Of a DNA stretch of 64,000 nt, positions 7,191-16,041 are shown piece by piece. The notes below the pieces were generated by a model. It saw nothing but the letters and a program-made list of their open reading frames with translations, was not told where the DNA came from and ran no database searches. A program made the translations under genes and the position numbers. Location of the stretch: positions 744,001 through 808,000 of the forward strand of contig NZ_QHCS01000001.1 in assembly GCF_003545875.1 (NCBI RefSeq), in the 5' to 3' direction. The stretch is from Leptospira stimsonii (GTDB lineage: Bacteria; Spirochaetota; Leptospiria; Leptospirales; Leptospiraceae). The stretch's first letter is position 1. Each line of letters starts with the position of its first letter.

Positions 7191-7711
7191 TTCCATCTTT
7201 TTTGGTTTTGTTATAGTTCCTACAAAGCAAAAATACCTTTCAAGTTTTTTGCATTCGAAAGTAAGATTTGCTCCAAATAAGAACCGGGAGATTTTTCGTT
7301 CTATTCTTTTTCAGGAATTTTCTTTGTAGATCCTGGAAACGTGCTCTACCGTTTTCGTTTTAGGTCGGAACTCCGTTGAATTTGCACGAAACAATTTGAT
7401 CGGTTTCCGTTTTGTATATTATCACTTTATAAAATGATTTTTAAGATGGATCCTCGGATCGTTAGAGAATGGAGAATTTGCCGGAGATCTTTGTCACGTT
7501 TTTTTAAACGTGTGATCCTGGCGTCCTTCGCTTAAGAGTAAACAAATGTTTTCTCTGGACCGAAGCGGCAGAGATGTGGAGCGTGCGAAGCAGTCGTCTC
7601 GTACGAGACGACCGGAGGCGTAGGCCGGAGTGCGGAACAAGCTCGGTCCTGCGATTGTTAAAATGAAATTTCCTTTTAGAGATTGGGGGAGCAGGAGCCG
7701 CCCGAATCGAT
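7191..7711. other. Intergenic region with a GC-rich palindromic island and short motifs
   Basis: About 520 bp between convergent genes. It contains two copies of the interspersed motif (TAGTTCCTAC at 7214-7223 and, inverted, GTCGGAACTCC at 7364-7374) and a GC-rich island of about 110 bp (7555-7665) unlike its A/T-rich surroundings, centred on the perfect 20-bp palindrome at 7593-7612. No coding sequence is evident. Confidence 0.5.
7593..7612. repeat. Perfect 20-bp palindrome in a GC-rich island
   Basis: GTCGTCTCGTACGAGACGAC equals its own reverse complement. It sits in an island rich in GGAGGCGTAGGCCGGAG-type sequence and is flanked by convergent genes. It could be a protein-binding palindrome, the core of a dispersed intergenic repeat or a remnant of a mobile element; there is no U-tract to make it a terminator. 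Confidence 0.5.
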
Positions 7712-9178
7712 CTATGAGGAGGATTCGATCTTAGAAAGTATTTCCCGTATTTTTTCTTCGCTTCCTTTTGGAGTGAGAATCAAAAGAACATCACCTTCTT
7801 CTAATTTAGTTTTTCCTGTTGGAACGATATGCCCGTCGCCTCGATAGATCAAAGTAATCAAAGAATTTTCAGGGAAATTCAGGGAATAGACGAACTTTCC
7901 GACTACGCTTGATCCGTACGGTACGATAAATTCTAAGAGATTGGAATCGCTCTGCTCCCGATTCTCGAATTCGAACGGATACGAAGCCCTCTGTTCGAGC
8001 GGTGCGTCGAGTCCTAACCATTTTACGACTTTAGGTACGCTCGTCCCCTGGAATAGAAGTGAAATCAAAACGGTAAAGAATACGAGATGAAAAATTTTCT
8101 CCGATCCTTCCACTCCTTGTGCGAAAGGAAATGTCGCCAAGATAATCGGAGCCGCTCCTCGAAGCCCGATCCAAGAGACGAGAAGTTTTTCCCTTATATT
8201 ATATCCGGATCGAAAGAGCGAAATAAAAACAGCCATCGGTCTCGCGAAGAAAACAAGAAAGAGAGAGAATAGAATTCCCGTTCCAAACAGAGGAGGTATT
8301 CGACTCGGATATACAAGCAAGCCTAACGTTAAGAACATGATGATCTGCATCAGCCATGCAATTCCATCTAAGAATCTGAGATTACTTCGTTTGTGTACGA
8401 AGGATTGATTTCCTAACACAAGCCCCGCGATATATACTGCTAAGAACGGGTTTCCTCCGATCAATTCCGTCGCGGAATATACGAATAAGACAGAAGCGGA
8501 AATCAAAACCGGATACAACCCTTCGTATTCGAGTTTGATTCGGTTGAGTCCTTTGAAGATCAGATATCCGAAGACGAGCCCCGCTCCGGTTCCGATCGAA
8601 AATTGCATGAAGATATGAAGAGCCAATTCCCCCGCTTTCGGCGGGTTCGGTCCTAAGAGACTCAAAATGCTCACTGTCAAAAGTACTGCAAGGGGATCGT
8701 TGCTCCCCGATTCGAGTTCTAAAAGAGAAGTCAGGCCTTTTTTCATCCCAGTGTTTCTGGTTCGAAGAACGTTGAATACGGCGGCCGCGTCCGTGGAGGA
8801 AACAACGGCTCCCAATAAGAATCCAATGATCGGTGAAAATCCGAGAACGTAGACGGAAAAGAAACCCATCGCCGTTGCAGTGATTAAAACTCCTAAATTT
8901 CCCAGAAGGATTCCTTTCCAGAGGACCGGTTTGATCTTTTGCCATTCCGTTTCCAATCCTCCCGAAAAGAGGATATAAGCAAGAGCGATGGAACCGACTT
9001 GTCTCGCGAGAAGCGGATTGTCGAAATCGATTCCCCCAGGACCGTCCGAACCGGCGGCCATTCCGATCATGAGAAAGAGAAGGAGAGAAGGAAGTCCAAA
9101 CTTAGAGGAAATGCGGAGGAGCCCGATACTGAGAATGATCAGTCCGGATAAAACGAGAGTCGTGATTTCAAATTCCAT
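7712..9178 (-). CDS. K+/H+ (or Na+/H+) antiporter, NhaP2/CvrA type
   Basis: A 488-residue cation:proton antiporter of the CPA1 superfamily. About 12-13 hydrophobic segments occupy residues 5-385, including the ion-binding core SSTDAAAVFNVLRTR and LLELESGSNDPLAV, where the ND pair carries the essential acidic residue, and the conserved GLRGAAPIILA. The C-terminal about 80 residues (FIVPYGSSVVGKFVYSLNFPENSLITLIYRG and GDVLLILTPKG) form a TrkA-C (RCK_C) domain, which is what marks the NhaP2/CvrA subgroup that exports K+ in exchange for protons and binds ligand on the cytoplasmic side. The start at 9178 is ATG followed by EFEITTLVL. It seems monocistronic. Confidence 0.88.
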   Translation of the reverse strand: MEFEITTLVLSGLIILSIGLLRISSKFGLPSLLLFLMIGMAAGSDGPGGIDFDNPLLARQVGSIALAYILFSGGLETEWQKIKPVLWKGILLGNLGVLITATAMGFFSVYVLGFSPIIGFLLGAVVSSTDAAAVFNVLRTRNTGMKKGLTSLLELESGSNDPLAVLLTVSILSLLGPNPPKAGELALHIFMQFSIGTGAGLVFGYLIFKGLNRIKLEYEGLYPVLISASVLFVYSATELIGGNPFLAVYIAGLVLGNQSFVHKRSNLRFLDGIAWLMQIIMFLTLGLLVYPSRIPPLFGTGILFSLFLVFFARPMAVFISLFRSGYNIREKLLVSWIGLRGAAPIILATFPFAQGVEGSEKIFHLVFFTVLISLLFQGTSVPKVVKWLGLDAPLEQRASYPFEFENREQSDSNLLEFIVPYGSSVVGKFVYSLNFPENSLITLIYRGDGHIVPTGKTKLEEGDVLLILTPKGSEEKIREILSKIESSS

Positions 9179-9660
9179 TCAATACCGTATGTATAAAGAT
9201 TCCATTTTATGGATTGCAGAAGAGAAAAAGAATTTTTCTCCCTTTTTTCAACGCTTCAAAAAGACTCCGAAGAGGTTTTCTTGCAGATTGATGTTTAGAC
9301 CTAAGAAGTCCTTGGATCCACGTCGTCTTTCCGTCCATTTTTCTTGAAATCTCCGAATTCGTACAAGGAATTTTCTTTGGAATTTCGATCGTTCCGAATC
9401 CAATTTTTGCCTTCGGATGTGAGATACATTTCTTTAAACGAATCGAATCTCCCATATCTCTTCGAATTTCACTTTTACAAATTTTTACGAAACCGGTTTT
9501 GTTTTTTTGAGAGGAGAAAACTCTTCGAAAGCCAATTGTTATCATTTTATGAATCGATATGTTTTGAACGGGGAAAGGCTCAAATAGGAATAGAATTTAT
9601 TCTTATCGTTTTGAAACGTGGAATTGAATTCAAATTTTTGCATGTAGGAGAATAAATCTT
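9179..9660. other. Intergenic region, divergent
   Basis: About 480 bp between the antiporter and the PaiB-like gene, transcribed away from each other. A + strand open stretch at 9344-9655 exists but has an atypical Phe/Arg-rich translation with no domain and is probably not coding. No clear operator was seen. Confidence 0.4.
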
Positions 9661-10284
9661 ATGTACATCCCGAAAGCGTTTGAAGAAACAGATGAAAATA
9701 AATTGATCTCCTTCATTCGAGAAAACTCGTTCGGGATCCTTGTCTCTGGCGAGGATTCTTCTTTAGAGGCGAGTCATCTCGTGTTTCACCCAGAGAAAAA
9801 TGAATCGGGAAAACTTTTTCTCTTTGGACACTTCGCGCGGGCGAACACTCACTGGAAGAATATCAAAGGCCCGGTCTTGGTCGTTTTTCCGGGGGCCCAT
9901 TGTTATATTTCTCCCACCTGGACCGGGGAACCACATTCCGTTCCTACATGGAATTATGCGGCCGTTCATGTATCGGGCAATTTAAGTCTTTTGGACGAAA
10001 CGCAAACCCAGGAAAGAATTGCTCAGCTGGTTGCTTCTTATGAAACCAAACCTTCGCCGGATTGGAAGTTGGATTTCGATGATTCTTACTTTCAGAAAAC
10101 GATCAAAGGCCTTTCTGCATTTCAGATCGAAGTCACAAAATTGGAAGGGAAGTTCAAGCTGAGTCAGAATAAATCGGTGGAGATTCAGACTCGAGTGACA
10201 GAAAAGCTTGAACAATTGCCGGATGAGAATTCCAAAACCATCGGTCGATGGATGAGGGAGAATCTGATTCGGAAGAATTCTTGA
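9661..10284 (+). CDS. FMN-binding negative regulator-like protein (PaiB family)
   Basis: A 207-residue protein of the PaiB/FMN-binding split-barrel family. Characteristic segments are MYIPKAFEETDENKL at the start, LFGHFARANTHWK, VVFPGAHCYISPTWT and PTWNYAAVHVSG, which build the flavin-binding barrel, followed by the C-terminal helix with MRENL. B. subtilis PaiB is a repressor of sporulation and protease genes; in most bacteria the role is unknown and a flavin-dependent oxidoreductase or detoxification function is equally possible. A Shine-Dalgarno AGGAGA precedes ATG at 9661. No paiA-like acetyltransferase is adjacent. Confidence 0.88.
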   Translation: MYIPKAFEETDENKLISFIRENSFGILVSGEDSSLEASHLVFHPEKNESGKLFLFGHFARANTHWKNIKGPVLVVFPGAHCYISPTWTGEPHSVPTWNYAAVHVSGNLSLLDETQTQERIAQLVASYETKPSPDWKLDFDDSYFQKTIKGLSAFQIEVTKLEGKFKLSQNKSVEIQTRVTEKLEQLPDENSKTIGRWMRENLIRKNS

Positions 10285-10631
10285 AGAAAGAAAATCTTTG
10301 CCGGTGCGAGAGGAAAACAAAGAGTTTTATTGAGTTGGTGATTGTGGATCCTAGAAATTAAAATTTTTCGATCGTTCTTTGATTTCAATCAAAGATCTTG
10401 CTTCGAAAAAGGTCGGATGAATTCAAAGAATGTGTGGAGACACGTGATTCTATCTTCTTTAGAGAACATAAGTTTTTAATCGCACCAGATCTTTCTAAAA
10501 AAATTCGATTTAAATGGAACAAGACTAAATTTTAAAAATCTTTCGATCGATCCCGCTTTGAAAACAAAATAATTTTTCGAATCTAAACGTTTTTCCGCTT
10601 TGTCTTCGGGGCTTTCGGAACCGTTTTCGGT
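10285..10631. other. Intergenic region with one palindrome
   Basis: About 350 bp before the DUF1564 gene. The only structure noticed is CTTTGATT-TC-AATCAAAG (10377-10394), an 18-bp palindrome about 240 bp upstream of the gene; it could be an operator or the end of the PaiB transcript. Confidence 0.35.
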
Positions 10632-11171
10632 ATGGGAATCTTATTGTTGAATTCCGATCAGGAGCTACGTTCCAGACTTCAGAAACCTCAGTGTGAAGTT
10701 GTGACTCTTCTTATTTCCAAGCAGACCTTGTTACAATATAAAGAAGAAGAGCGAAATAAATTGCCAAAGAGAATTCCGAATCTGCTTCGGATCTATGGGA
10801 AGTATCTCACCTCCGCGAAACGTTTAGGAAAGGAAGCCGGTACGACTTCTTATCAACCGAGCGTTGGTCGGGGAAATATGGTGAGGATAAATGTTCGTTT
10901 GGACACTGGAAGTTGGGTTTTGCTTGGAACGCTGGCGCAGGCGCATGGGGTGTCTCGTTGTTTTTTATTCAATTATCTTCTTTGGTTGGATGAAGTTGGA
11001 GTTGGGAGTTCTATCGTGAGAACGATGAATGAGGGAGGTCCTACCTTTCATACGGACTACAGATATATCCTCCACCTCGACATCTTAAGCAATTGTATCG
11101 TTCGAAGACTGGAATGCCACCCGGAACACACTTTTTATGTTCTGGACCCTCGCGATTGGTATGATTTCTAA
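10632..11171 (+). CDS. DUF1564 family protein, Leptospira-type
   Basis: A 179-residue protein that I recognise as DUF1564, a family known essentially only from Leptospira and often multicopy: it opens MGILLLNSDQELRSRL, contains LPKRIPNLLRIYGKYL, and ends with YILHLDILSNCIVRRLECHPEH and LDPRDWYDF. The centre (residues about 84-125) starts with a short strand VRINVRLD followed by two helices with GVSRCFLFNYLLWL, a pattern resembling ribbon-helix-helix DNA-binding proteins. No experimentally established function is known to me. The start ATG lies at 10632. The gene is flanked by about 350-bp gaps on both sides, typical for a stand-alone gene. Confidence 0.8.
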   Translation: MGILLLNSDQELRSRLQKPQCEVVTLLISKQTLLQYKEEERNKLPKRIPNLLRIYGKYLTSAKRLGKEAGTTSYQPSVGRGNMVRINVRLDTGSWVLLGTLAQAHGVSRCFLFNYLLWLDEVGVGSSIVRTMNEGGPTFHTDYRYILHLDILSNCIVRRLECHPEHTFYVLDPRDWYDF

Positions 11172-11516
11172 TTTTCAGTCTTGAGAATCTAAGAGAACCC
11201 CCGCAAACAAACGAATGCTTTCGATCAAAAAATCAAGAGCAAGTTCGAATCATTTCTCTACAAGAATATTCCAAATTTCTAATTTCCTCTTAAAAAATCC
11301 AGGTTAGTGTAGGCCATTTTTCTTGAGAAGAATCGTAGGAAGCGAAGCCATCAAAAAAATACTTTTTCGCGCTCGAAGCTCTAAGGTTGGAAAGAATCAA
11401 AATCATTTCAGAGGACATTCCTTTTTATAGATCCAAGGAATGAAAGGCGATTCACACCGAATCAAAATATCGAACTCCCCTTGACAGAAAAATCGGGGAA
11501 ATCCCATCGTGAACAA
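11172..11516. other. Intergenic region upstream of the TetR gene
   Basis: About 345 bp. TTGACA at 11481-11486 could be a -35 box of the tetR promoter; if so, an alternative TTG start at 11481 is unlikely. No palindrome convincing enough to call an operator was found. Confidence 0.35.
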
Positions 11517-12095
11517 ATGGAACCACTCAGCTCCAGAGAGCGATTGATACAAACAACGGCCCAACTTTTACAAGAGAAGGGATTCCATGGAACGGGGTTG
11601 AAGGACATTCTAAAGTTAAGCGATACTCCGAGCGGTTCCCTCTATCACCATTTTCCAAACGGAAAGGAAGAATTGACCGCCGCCGCAATTTCAAGCGCGG
11701 GAGAACGATTGGAAAAGCAGATTGAAGTTGCCGTCGAACATCACACGGACCTTTTCGGCGTTCTCCAAGAATTTATCGACCATCTTGGGCAAGAATTGGA
11801 AGAATCTGGATTCCAGAAAGGATGCCCGATTGCTACGGTCGTCCTCGAAGTAGCGGCAGATAACGATCGAATTCAGAAGGTCTGTTCCGAGACATATTCC
11901 AATTGGCAGAATCTTCTCCAAAACCTCCTTCTCAAATCCGGAATGGAAGAATCTCGCGTCGAGTCCGTTGCCATCCTCGTTTTAGCCACTGTAGAAGGCG
12001 CCTTAGTTCTTTGCCGGGCCCACCGAAGCATTAGTCCCCTGCAAGCCGTCCGGAAGCAATTGGAAGGTGTTTTGAATACATTGATTTCGATCTAA
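11517..12095 (+). CDS. TetR/AcrR-family transcriptional regulator
   Basis: A 192-residue regulator. The N-terminal DNA-binding domain is standard TetR: RERLIQTTAQLLQEKGFHGTGLKDIL, then TPSGSLYHHFPNGKEEL, where SLYHHF is the recognition helix. The C-terminal part (KGCPIATVVLEVAADNDRIQKVC) resembles the LmrA/YxaF subgroup, whose members sense small compounds, often flavonoids or drugs. A TTG at 11481 is in frame; I prefer ATG at 11517 because it gives the usual family length and the TTG overlaps a possible -35 box. The SDR gene starts 76 bp downstream on the same strand and is its likely target or partner. Confidence 0.85.
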   Translation: MEPLSSRERLIQTTAQLLQEKGFHGTGLKDILKLSDTPSGSLYHHFPNGKEELTAAAISSAGERLEKQIEVAVEHHTDLFGVLQEFIDHLGQELEESGFQKGCPIATVVLEVAADNDRIQKVCSETYSNWQNLLQNLLLKSGMEESRVESVAILVLATVEGALVLCRAHRSISPLQAVRKQLEGVLNTLISI

Positions 12096-12171
12096 GCGTT
12101 TTTTCTTGACCAATTCTCTTTTAAGAATCATATTGGTAGAACGATCTATCTAGTCGCTAAAAAGGAACAAA

Positions 12172-13140
12172 ATGAATCTATTTATTACAGGGGCTTCCGG
12201 TTTCGTCGGAGAAGCGGCCACTCGCATTTTATCAAAAAAGCATTCCGTAAAGGCTATGTCTCGGTCCGAAAAAACGGATGACATAATTCGCAAAGCGGGT
12301 GGGGAACCGATTCGTTCCGAATTAAACGCGGTAAAACCGGATTCTCTCAAAGGGATCGATGTGGTGATTCACAGCGCCGCATATGTGGAACAATGGGGTC
12401 CTTTCGAAGATTTTTGGAAAGTCAACGTGGAAGGAACGGCTCAACTTTTGGAAACGGCACGAAACGCAGGAGTCAAAAGATTTATTTTTATCGGGACCGA
12501 GGCCGCTCTTTTTTACGGGCAACCGATGATCGATATCGATGAGTCTTATCCTTATCCGAAGAAAAATTCTCCTTTTCCTTATTCTCACACGAAGGCGGAA
12601 GCGGAAAAATTAGTTCTCAACGCAAATTCCCCAAAGATGGAAACGCTTTCTCTGCGTCCTCGTTTGATCTGGGGTCCGGGAGATAAAACGGTTCTTCCGG
12701 TTCTCTTGAAAATGATCGGAGACGGAAGTTTTTCTTGGATCGATCAAGGAAACGCTCTCACGAATACGACTCATATTTACAATTTGGTTCACGCGATCGA
12801 ACTCTCTCTTACGAAAGGTCAAGGTGGAAAGGCGTATTTTGTAACAGACGATGAAACATTCAAATTTCGTAATTTTCTAAGTTCGCTTCTTTTAACTCAG
12901 AAAGTAATTCCTCCAAATCGTTCGATTCCCGGGTGGTTGGCTCGGTTTCTCGCAAGAGTTATAGAAGGGGTTTGGAAACTTTTGAGAATTCAAAACGAAC
13001 CTCCTCTCACTCGCTTTAGCGCCAGCATTATGTCGAGAGATTGTACGATCAAAATCGACAGTGCGAAAAAGGATCTCGGTTACAAACCGATTCTTACCGT
13101 CCGGCAAGGTTTGGAAGAAATGCCGCATTTTGGAATCTGA
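12172..13140 (+). CDS. NAD-dependent epimerase/dehydratase (extended SDR, 3-beta-HSD-like)
   Basis: A 322-residue extended short-chain dehydrogenase. The dinucleotide motif TGASGFVG is at residues 6-13, VIHSAAYV follows the fourth strand, and the catalytic pair YSHTK (Tyr-x-x-x-Lys) lies at about residues 139-143. RPRLIWGPGD in the C-terminal half and the THIYNLVHAI segment are typical of NAD-dependent sterol/3-beta-hydroxysteroid-dehydrogenase-like epimerases. The substrate cannot be read. The Shine-Dalgarno AAGGAA precedes ATG at 12172. The gene follows tetR by 76 bp on the same strand and may be regulated by it. Confidence 0.85.
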   Translation: MNLFITGASGFVGEAATRILSKKHSVKAMSRSEKTDDIIRKAGGEPIRSELNAVKPDSLKGIDVVIHSAAYVEQWGPFEDFWKVNVEGTAQLLETARNAGVKRFIFIGTEAALFYGQPMIDIDESYPYPKKNSPFPYSHTKAEAEKLVLNANSPKMETLSLRPRLIWGPGDKTVLPVLLKMIGDGSFSWIDQGNALTNTTHIYNLVHAIELSLTKGQGGKAYFVTDDETFKFRNFLSSLLLTQKVIPPNRSIPGWLARFLARVIEGVWKLLRIQNEPPLTRFSASIMSRDCTIKIDSAKKDLGYKPILTVRQGLEEMPHFGI

Positions 13141-13497
13141 ATTCAACGTTGATAAAACGCTACTTTCTCTTTTCGAAAGTTTGAATTCTTTTCCTTGAGT
13201 CGTTGTTCCAACATAGGGATTCTTCTGAAATTCTTCTTGTAGCGGACTTGAAGTCCGTTTGCAGATCTCCTGGGGAGATTTGTTTTTTCTCTTGGAAAAA
13301 ACTTTCTTCAAGAGTTCGGAGTTCCGTCCAAAAATTTCCCCTCGCTAATCGGAGAGAAGAACCTCTTTTCTAACCTCCGCTTTTTACAAAAAAGAAAATC
13401 CTTAAAAAACATTCGTACAAAACCAAAAAGTATCGGACATTCAAAACGATGTCCGATACCAGGGAGTCTATGGAACGTTACTGATTGTAAGTAATTC
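13141..13497. other. Intergenic region between convergent genes
   Basis: About 350 bp. It holds a CGGACTT-G-AAGTCCG palindrome (13243-13257) followed by TTTG, possibly ending the SDR transcript, one interspersed motif copy GGAGTTCCGTCC at 13318-13329, and the strong terminator of the opposing lipoprotein operon at 13424-13459. No gene. Confidence 0.5.
13424..13459 (-). terminator. Rho-independent terminator of the lipoprotein operon
   Basis: GTATCGGACAT (13430-13440) pairs perfectly with ATGTCCGATAC (13449-13459) over an 8-base loop. Read on the minus strand the 11-bp stem is followed by TTTTTGGTTTT, the expected U-tract. It lies 40 bp beyond the stop of the lipoprotein gene 13498-14028. Confidence 0.85.
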
Positions 13498-14028
13498 TCA
13501 CCAAAATTTGAACCAGTTTAAGAATGTTACGGAAGCGGCGGTCTCTTCGCCTAAAATTCGAACGATTCTCGCGTCATCCGCTTTTTGTTCGCTCTGAGTT
13601 CCTATGTATTTTAATTTTACGGATTTCCCTTCCACTTTCACGGTTGTATCCTCGGTAAAGCCGATAAAGCCGACGGTCTTTTCCACCGTAACTCTTACCA
13701 CATAGAATCCGTCTACGTTCGCTTTCTTAACTGCCGCGGCAATCGCGTTTAGAATCAATGGGTCGGAATAGGTGGCTCCGAAAATTCTTGGACTCGAATG
13801 TCCTTGATCACCGGTAGGAATGTATCCCCACAACCAAGAACCTGCGGTTACGGAACCTTCGATCTTGTCGTTTTGAATTTCAGCCGCGAAGTCCGCAGGG
13901 CGACTCCATACTAAAGTTTTGTCAACTGTTAGACCTTGTTTGATAACACTTGGATTGTGAGAAGTTGTCACACAATTTGAAAGTATAAGGGAAATAAAAC
14001 CGAGAACGATTGCTAACTTAAATTTCAT
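13498..14028 (-). CDS. Putative lipoprotein, paralogue of its upstream neighbour
   Basis: A 176-residue protein with an N-terminal lipoprotein signal: basic start, hydrophobic core and LILSNC, with Cys19 as the likely lipidated residue. The mature part is not a family I can name. Residues about 105-170 (VDGFYVVRVTVEKTVGF, then VEGKSVKLKYIGTQSEQ, DDARIVRI) align by eye with the upstream lipoprotein (ADGIYITNMQEVID, VSGRPIKTKYLGIVSD, DARIQRI), so the two are paralogues. Its ATG overlaps the upstream stop by four bases, so both are translated from one mRNA that ends at 13424-13459. An envelope function is likely, otherwise unknown. Confidence 0.75.
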   Translation of the reverse strand: MKFKLAIVLGFISLILSNCVTTSHNPSVIKQGLTVDKTLVWSRPADFAAEIQNDKIEGSVTAGSWLWGYIPTGDQGHSSPRIFGATYSDPLILNAIAAAVKKANVDGFYVVRVTVEKTVGFIGFTEDTTVKVEGKSVKLKYIGTQSEQKADDARIVRILGEETAASVTFLNWFKFW

Positions 14029-14624
14029 TTGAGTGCTCCTTGATTAATTAAGAGCTGATTGCTCTTGAGAATTTTTCCTTCCTTAACTTTGTCGTGAATT
14101 CTTTGAATTCGTGCGTCAGAAACGATTCCCAAATATTTAGTTTTGATAGGACGACCGGACACTGTGACGGTAACGGTTCTTGTAAAGAGACCTTCGTCGA
14201 TCACTTCCTGCATGTTTGTGATGTAAATTCCGTCAGCACCGTTAGCAAAAATCGCTCTCCGTGCGGCCAAATCTTCCAAATTGTCTGCGAAACGACCGTG
14301 AACTCCGTTCCAAGCATAAGCTGGCGGTTTACCTACGAAAGGAAGATAAGAAGTAATCTTCAAAGGAAGCGTTACTAAATGTACCAAGATATTTCCTGAA
14401 ATGGTATCTCCCTTGGTCTTAAAGCCGAGAAAGGTTGTTCCACTCGCCTCGCCTGTGATAATCTTGTCTCCGATTTCGGGAGTAGTTTCTACCGGTTTAT
14501 TCACTAACCAGCTGTCCTCTACTCCATTGCTAAATGCTGATATGTTTCCGGCTTTTTCAGACACGGTTTTACAATTTGCAAGGAGCAACAATAAAGCGCT
14601 GATTGCAGTAAAATGTTTTAACAT
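14025..14624 (-). CDS. Putative lipoprotein, first gene of a paralogous pair
   Basis: A 199-residue protein beginning MLKHFTAISALLLLLANC, a textbook spirochaetal lipoprotein signal with Cys18. An in-frame TTG at 14639 was rejected because GGAGAG lies just inside it and is correctly spaced for the ATG at 14624. The mature part contains GEASGTTFLGFKTKGDT, and a C-terminal domain with ADGIYITNMQEVI and SGRPIKTKYLGIVSDARI shared with the downstream lipoprotein. Most likely a surface or periplasm-facing protein of unknown role. The 4-bp ATGA overlap shows coupling with 13498-14028. Confidence 0.75.
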   Translation of the reverse strand: MLKHFTAISALLLLLANCKTVSEKAGNISAFSNGVEDSWLVNKPVETTPEIGDKIITGEASGTTFLGFKTKGDTISGNILVHLVTLPLKITSYLPFVGKPPAYAWNGVHGRFADNLEDLAARRAIFANGADGIYITNMQEVIDEGLFTRTVTVTVSGRPIKTKYLGIVSDARIQRIHDKVKEGKILKSNQLLINQGALK

Positions 14625-15493
14625 CTTAATTCTCTCCAATTTGGAATTTAAAGAGAATCCGAATCCTATATTTGAAAAAAATCAAGAATAGAAAAAAATT
14701 ATTAACCACCTTTCTATAAAAGAAATATCGAAATCGAAGGATGGCGGATTAAAAAAAGTGAATGAACCTCTGCTGAAGTTGTGGGATTCTTTTTCAATGG
14801 GACGTCGATCCTTGTCGCAATTTATTTCCCGCTCAATCCACTCCGGGTGAATTGAATTCTCTTTCGCCTAATGGGTTGTTAGTCGGGAAATTAGATTATT
14901 ATAATCTTTTAAATCGTCCATTTTAGAGGATTTTATTGGGTTAGTAATAAAAAAGGAATTATGTAGTTTTCGTTCATGTTTTATTGAATTTCAGATTAAA
15001 AAACAAAGAGATTTTGTTTTTTAAATCCGCTTTGAAGAATTAGAGGAAGTCGTTTTAATCAATCTTCGACGGGAAACGTTCCAATAAATTATAAAAAAAT
15101 CATCCTTTTTCACTTTCATTTTTTCTTATATTTTTTCTAAATTTTCCGGAAACGACCCCGTTTGAAGCTCTCCCCTTTTGTTTAGAATTAAAAAGGAGGA
15201 AATTAATAAGAACTCGATTCACTCGAGTCTATTTTGAACCGGATTTTGGAACGGCTTTGGTCTCGGATAAAGAAAGGTTCTGGAAACGGAATCGTTTTGC
15301 GCTGATACTTGAGTGATGAGTTCGTTTTCTCAGATAACGTGGCATTCCGGAAATTATTTCTCCTGATCGAAATTCCCTCGGTCCTATCCACGAGCGTTGG
15401 ATTCGAGTTACAAAAAAAAGATAACTTCGGATTAAAAAAATCCAGGGATTTCCGTTTTCAAACGACTTCGATTTCGAGGAATCAAGAAAAACT
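14625..15493. other. Long intergenic region before the ECF sigma gene
   Basis: About 870 bp, A/T-rich. No open frame with a recognisable domain was found on either strand and no complete repeat. Short stretches (for example around 14755-14900) look like heavily decayed coding sequence but cannot be identified. The promoters of the lipoprotein operon and of the sigma gene must lie at its two ends. Confidence 0.35.
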
Positions 15494-16027
15494 TTGGCTT
15501 CATTGGAACAATTTTACCGCAGAGAAAGAAGAAAGATTCTTGCTTGGATCCGGTATCGCGTCGCGGATCCGGAAGAGGCGGAAGATCTACTTCAAGAATC
15601 TTTCGTATCCGCTCTCGGTGAAATGAACGCCGCCGGTGAGATCGAGAACGTGATCGCCTACACATACGCAGTTTTACGAAATAAGGTCAAGGATTGGTAT
15701 AGAAAAAGAAAATCCGGACAGTATCGTCAATCTGCGTTAGGTGAAGAATTCTCCCTGGATTCTTATCTTCCCGATACGGCGCCCAATCCTGAAAAAGAAT
15801 TTTATCGAGCTCTTTTATTGGAAGAACTTGGGATCGCGATAGAGGAACTTCCCGCTGATCAGAAGTTCGCCTTCGTTCAAAATTCTTTCGAAGGAAAGAC
15901 GTTTCAGGAGTTGTCATTGGAAACAGGAATCCCCGAAGGAACACTTTCGGCTCGAAAAACCTATGCAAAGGAATTCTTAACAAGAAGACTCAAAGATTTG
16001 AAGTCCTTGTTCCTCGAAAATTTTTAA
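15494..16027 (+). CDS. ECF-type RNA polymerase sigma factor
   Basis: A 177-residue sigma-70 family factor. Region 2 is seen as SLEQFYRRERRKILAWIRYRV, DPEEAEDLLQESFVSAL and AYTYAVLRNKVKDWYRKRK (the -10 contacting part). Region 4 is EELPADQKFAFVQNSFEGKTFQEL, then TGIPEGTLSARKTYAKEFL, which is the -35 binding HTH. Region 3 is lacking, as in ECF factors. The start is uncertain: TTG at 15494, with GAGGA at 15476-15480 as a rather distant ribosome site. It is followed by a small membrane-protein gene 14 bp downstream that takes the position where an anti-sigma factor would usually be. Confidence 0.88.
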   Translation: MASLEQFYRRERRKILAWIRYRVADPEEAEDLLQESFVSALGEMNAAGEIENVIAYTYAVLRNKVKDWYRKRKSGQYRQSALGEEFSLDSYLPDTAPNPEKEFYRALLLEELGIAIEELPADQKFAFVQNSFEGKTFQELSLETGIPEGTLSARKTYAKEFLTRRLKDLKSLFLENF

Positions 16028-16041
16028 GGATAGAATTTAAT

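Noticed and set aside
8382..8945. A second open frame within the antiporter gene
   Set aside because: It is a different frame of the same strand as the antiporter with an Arg/Ser-rich translation typical of frame shadows.
9344..9655. A 103-residue open frame before the PaiB-like gene
   Set aside because: Phe/Arg-rich translation, no ribosome site, no domain; probably an accident of A/T-rich sequence.
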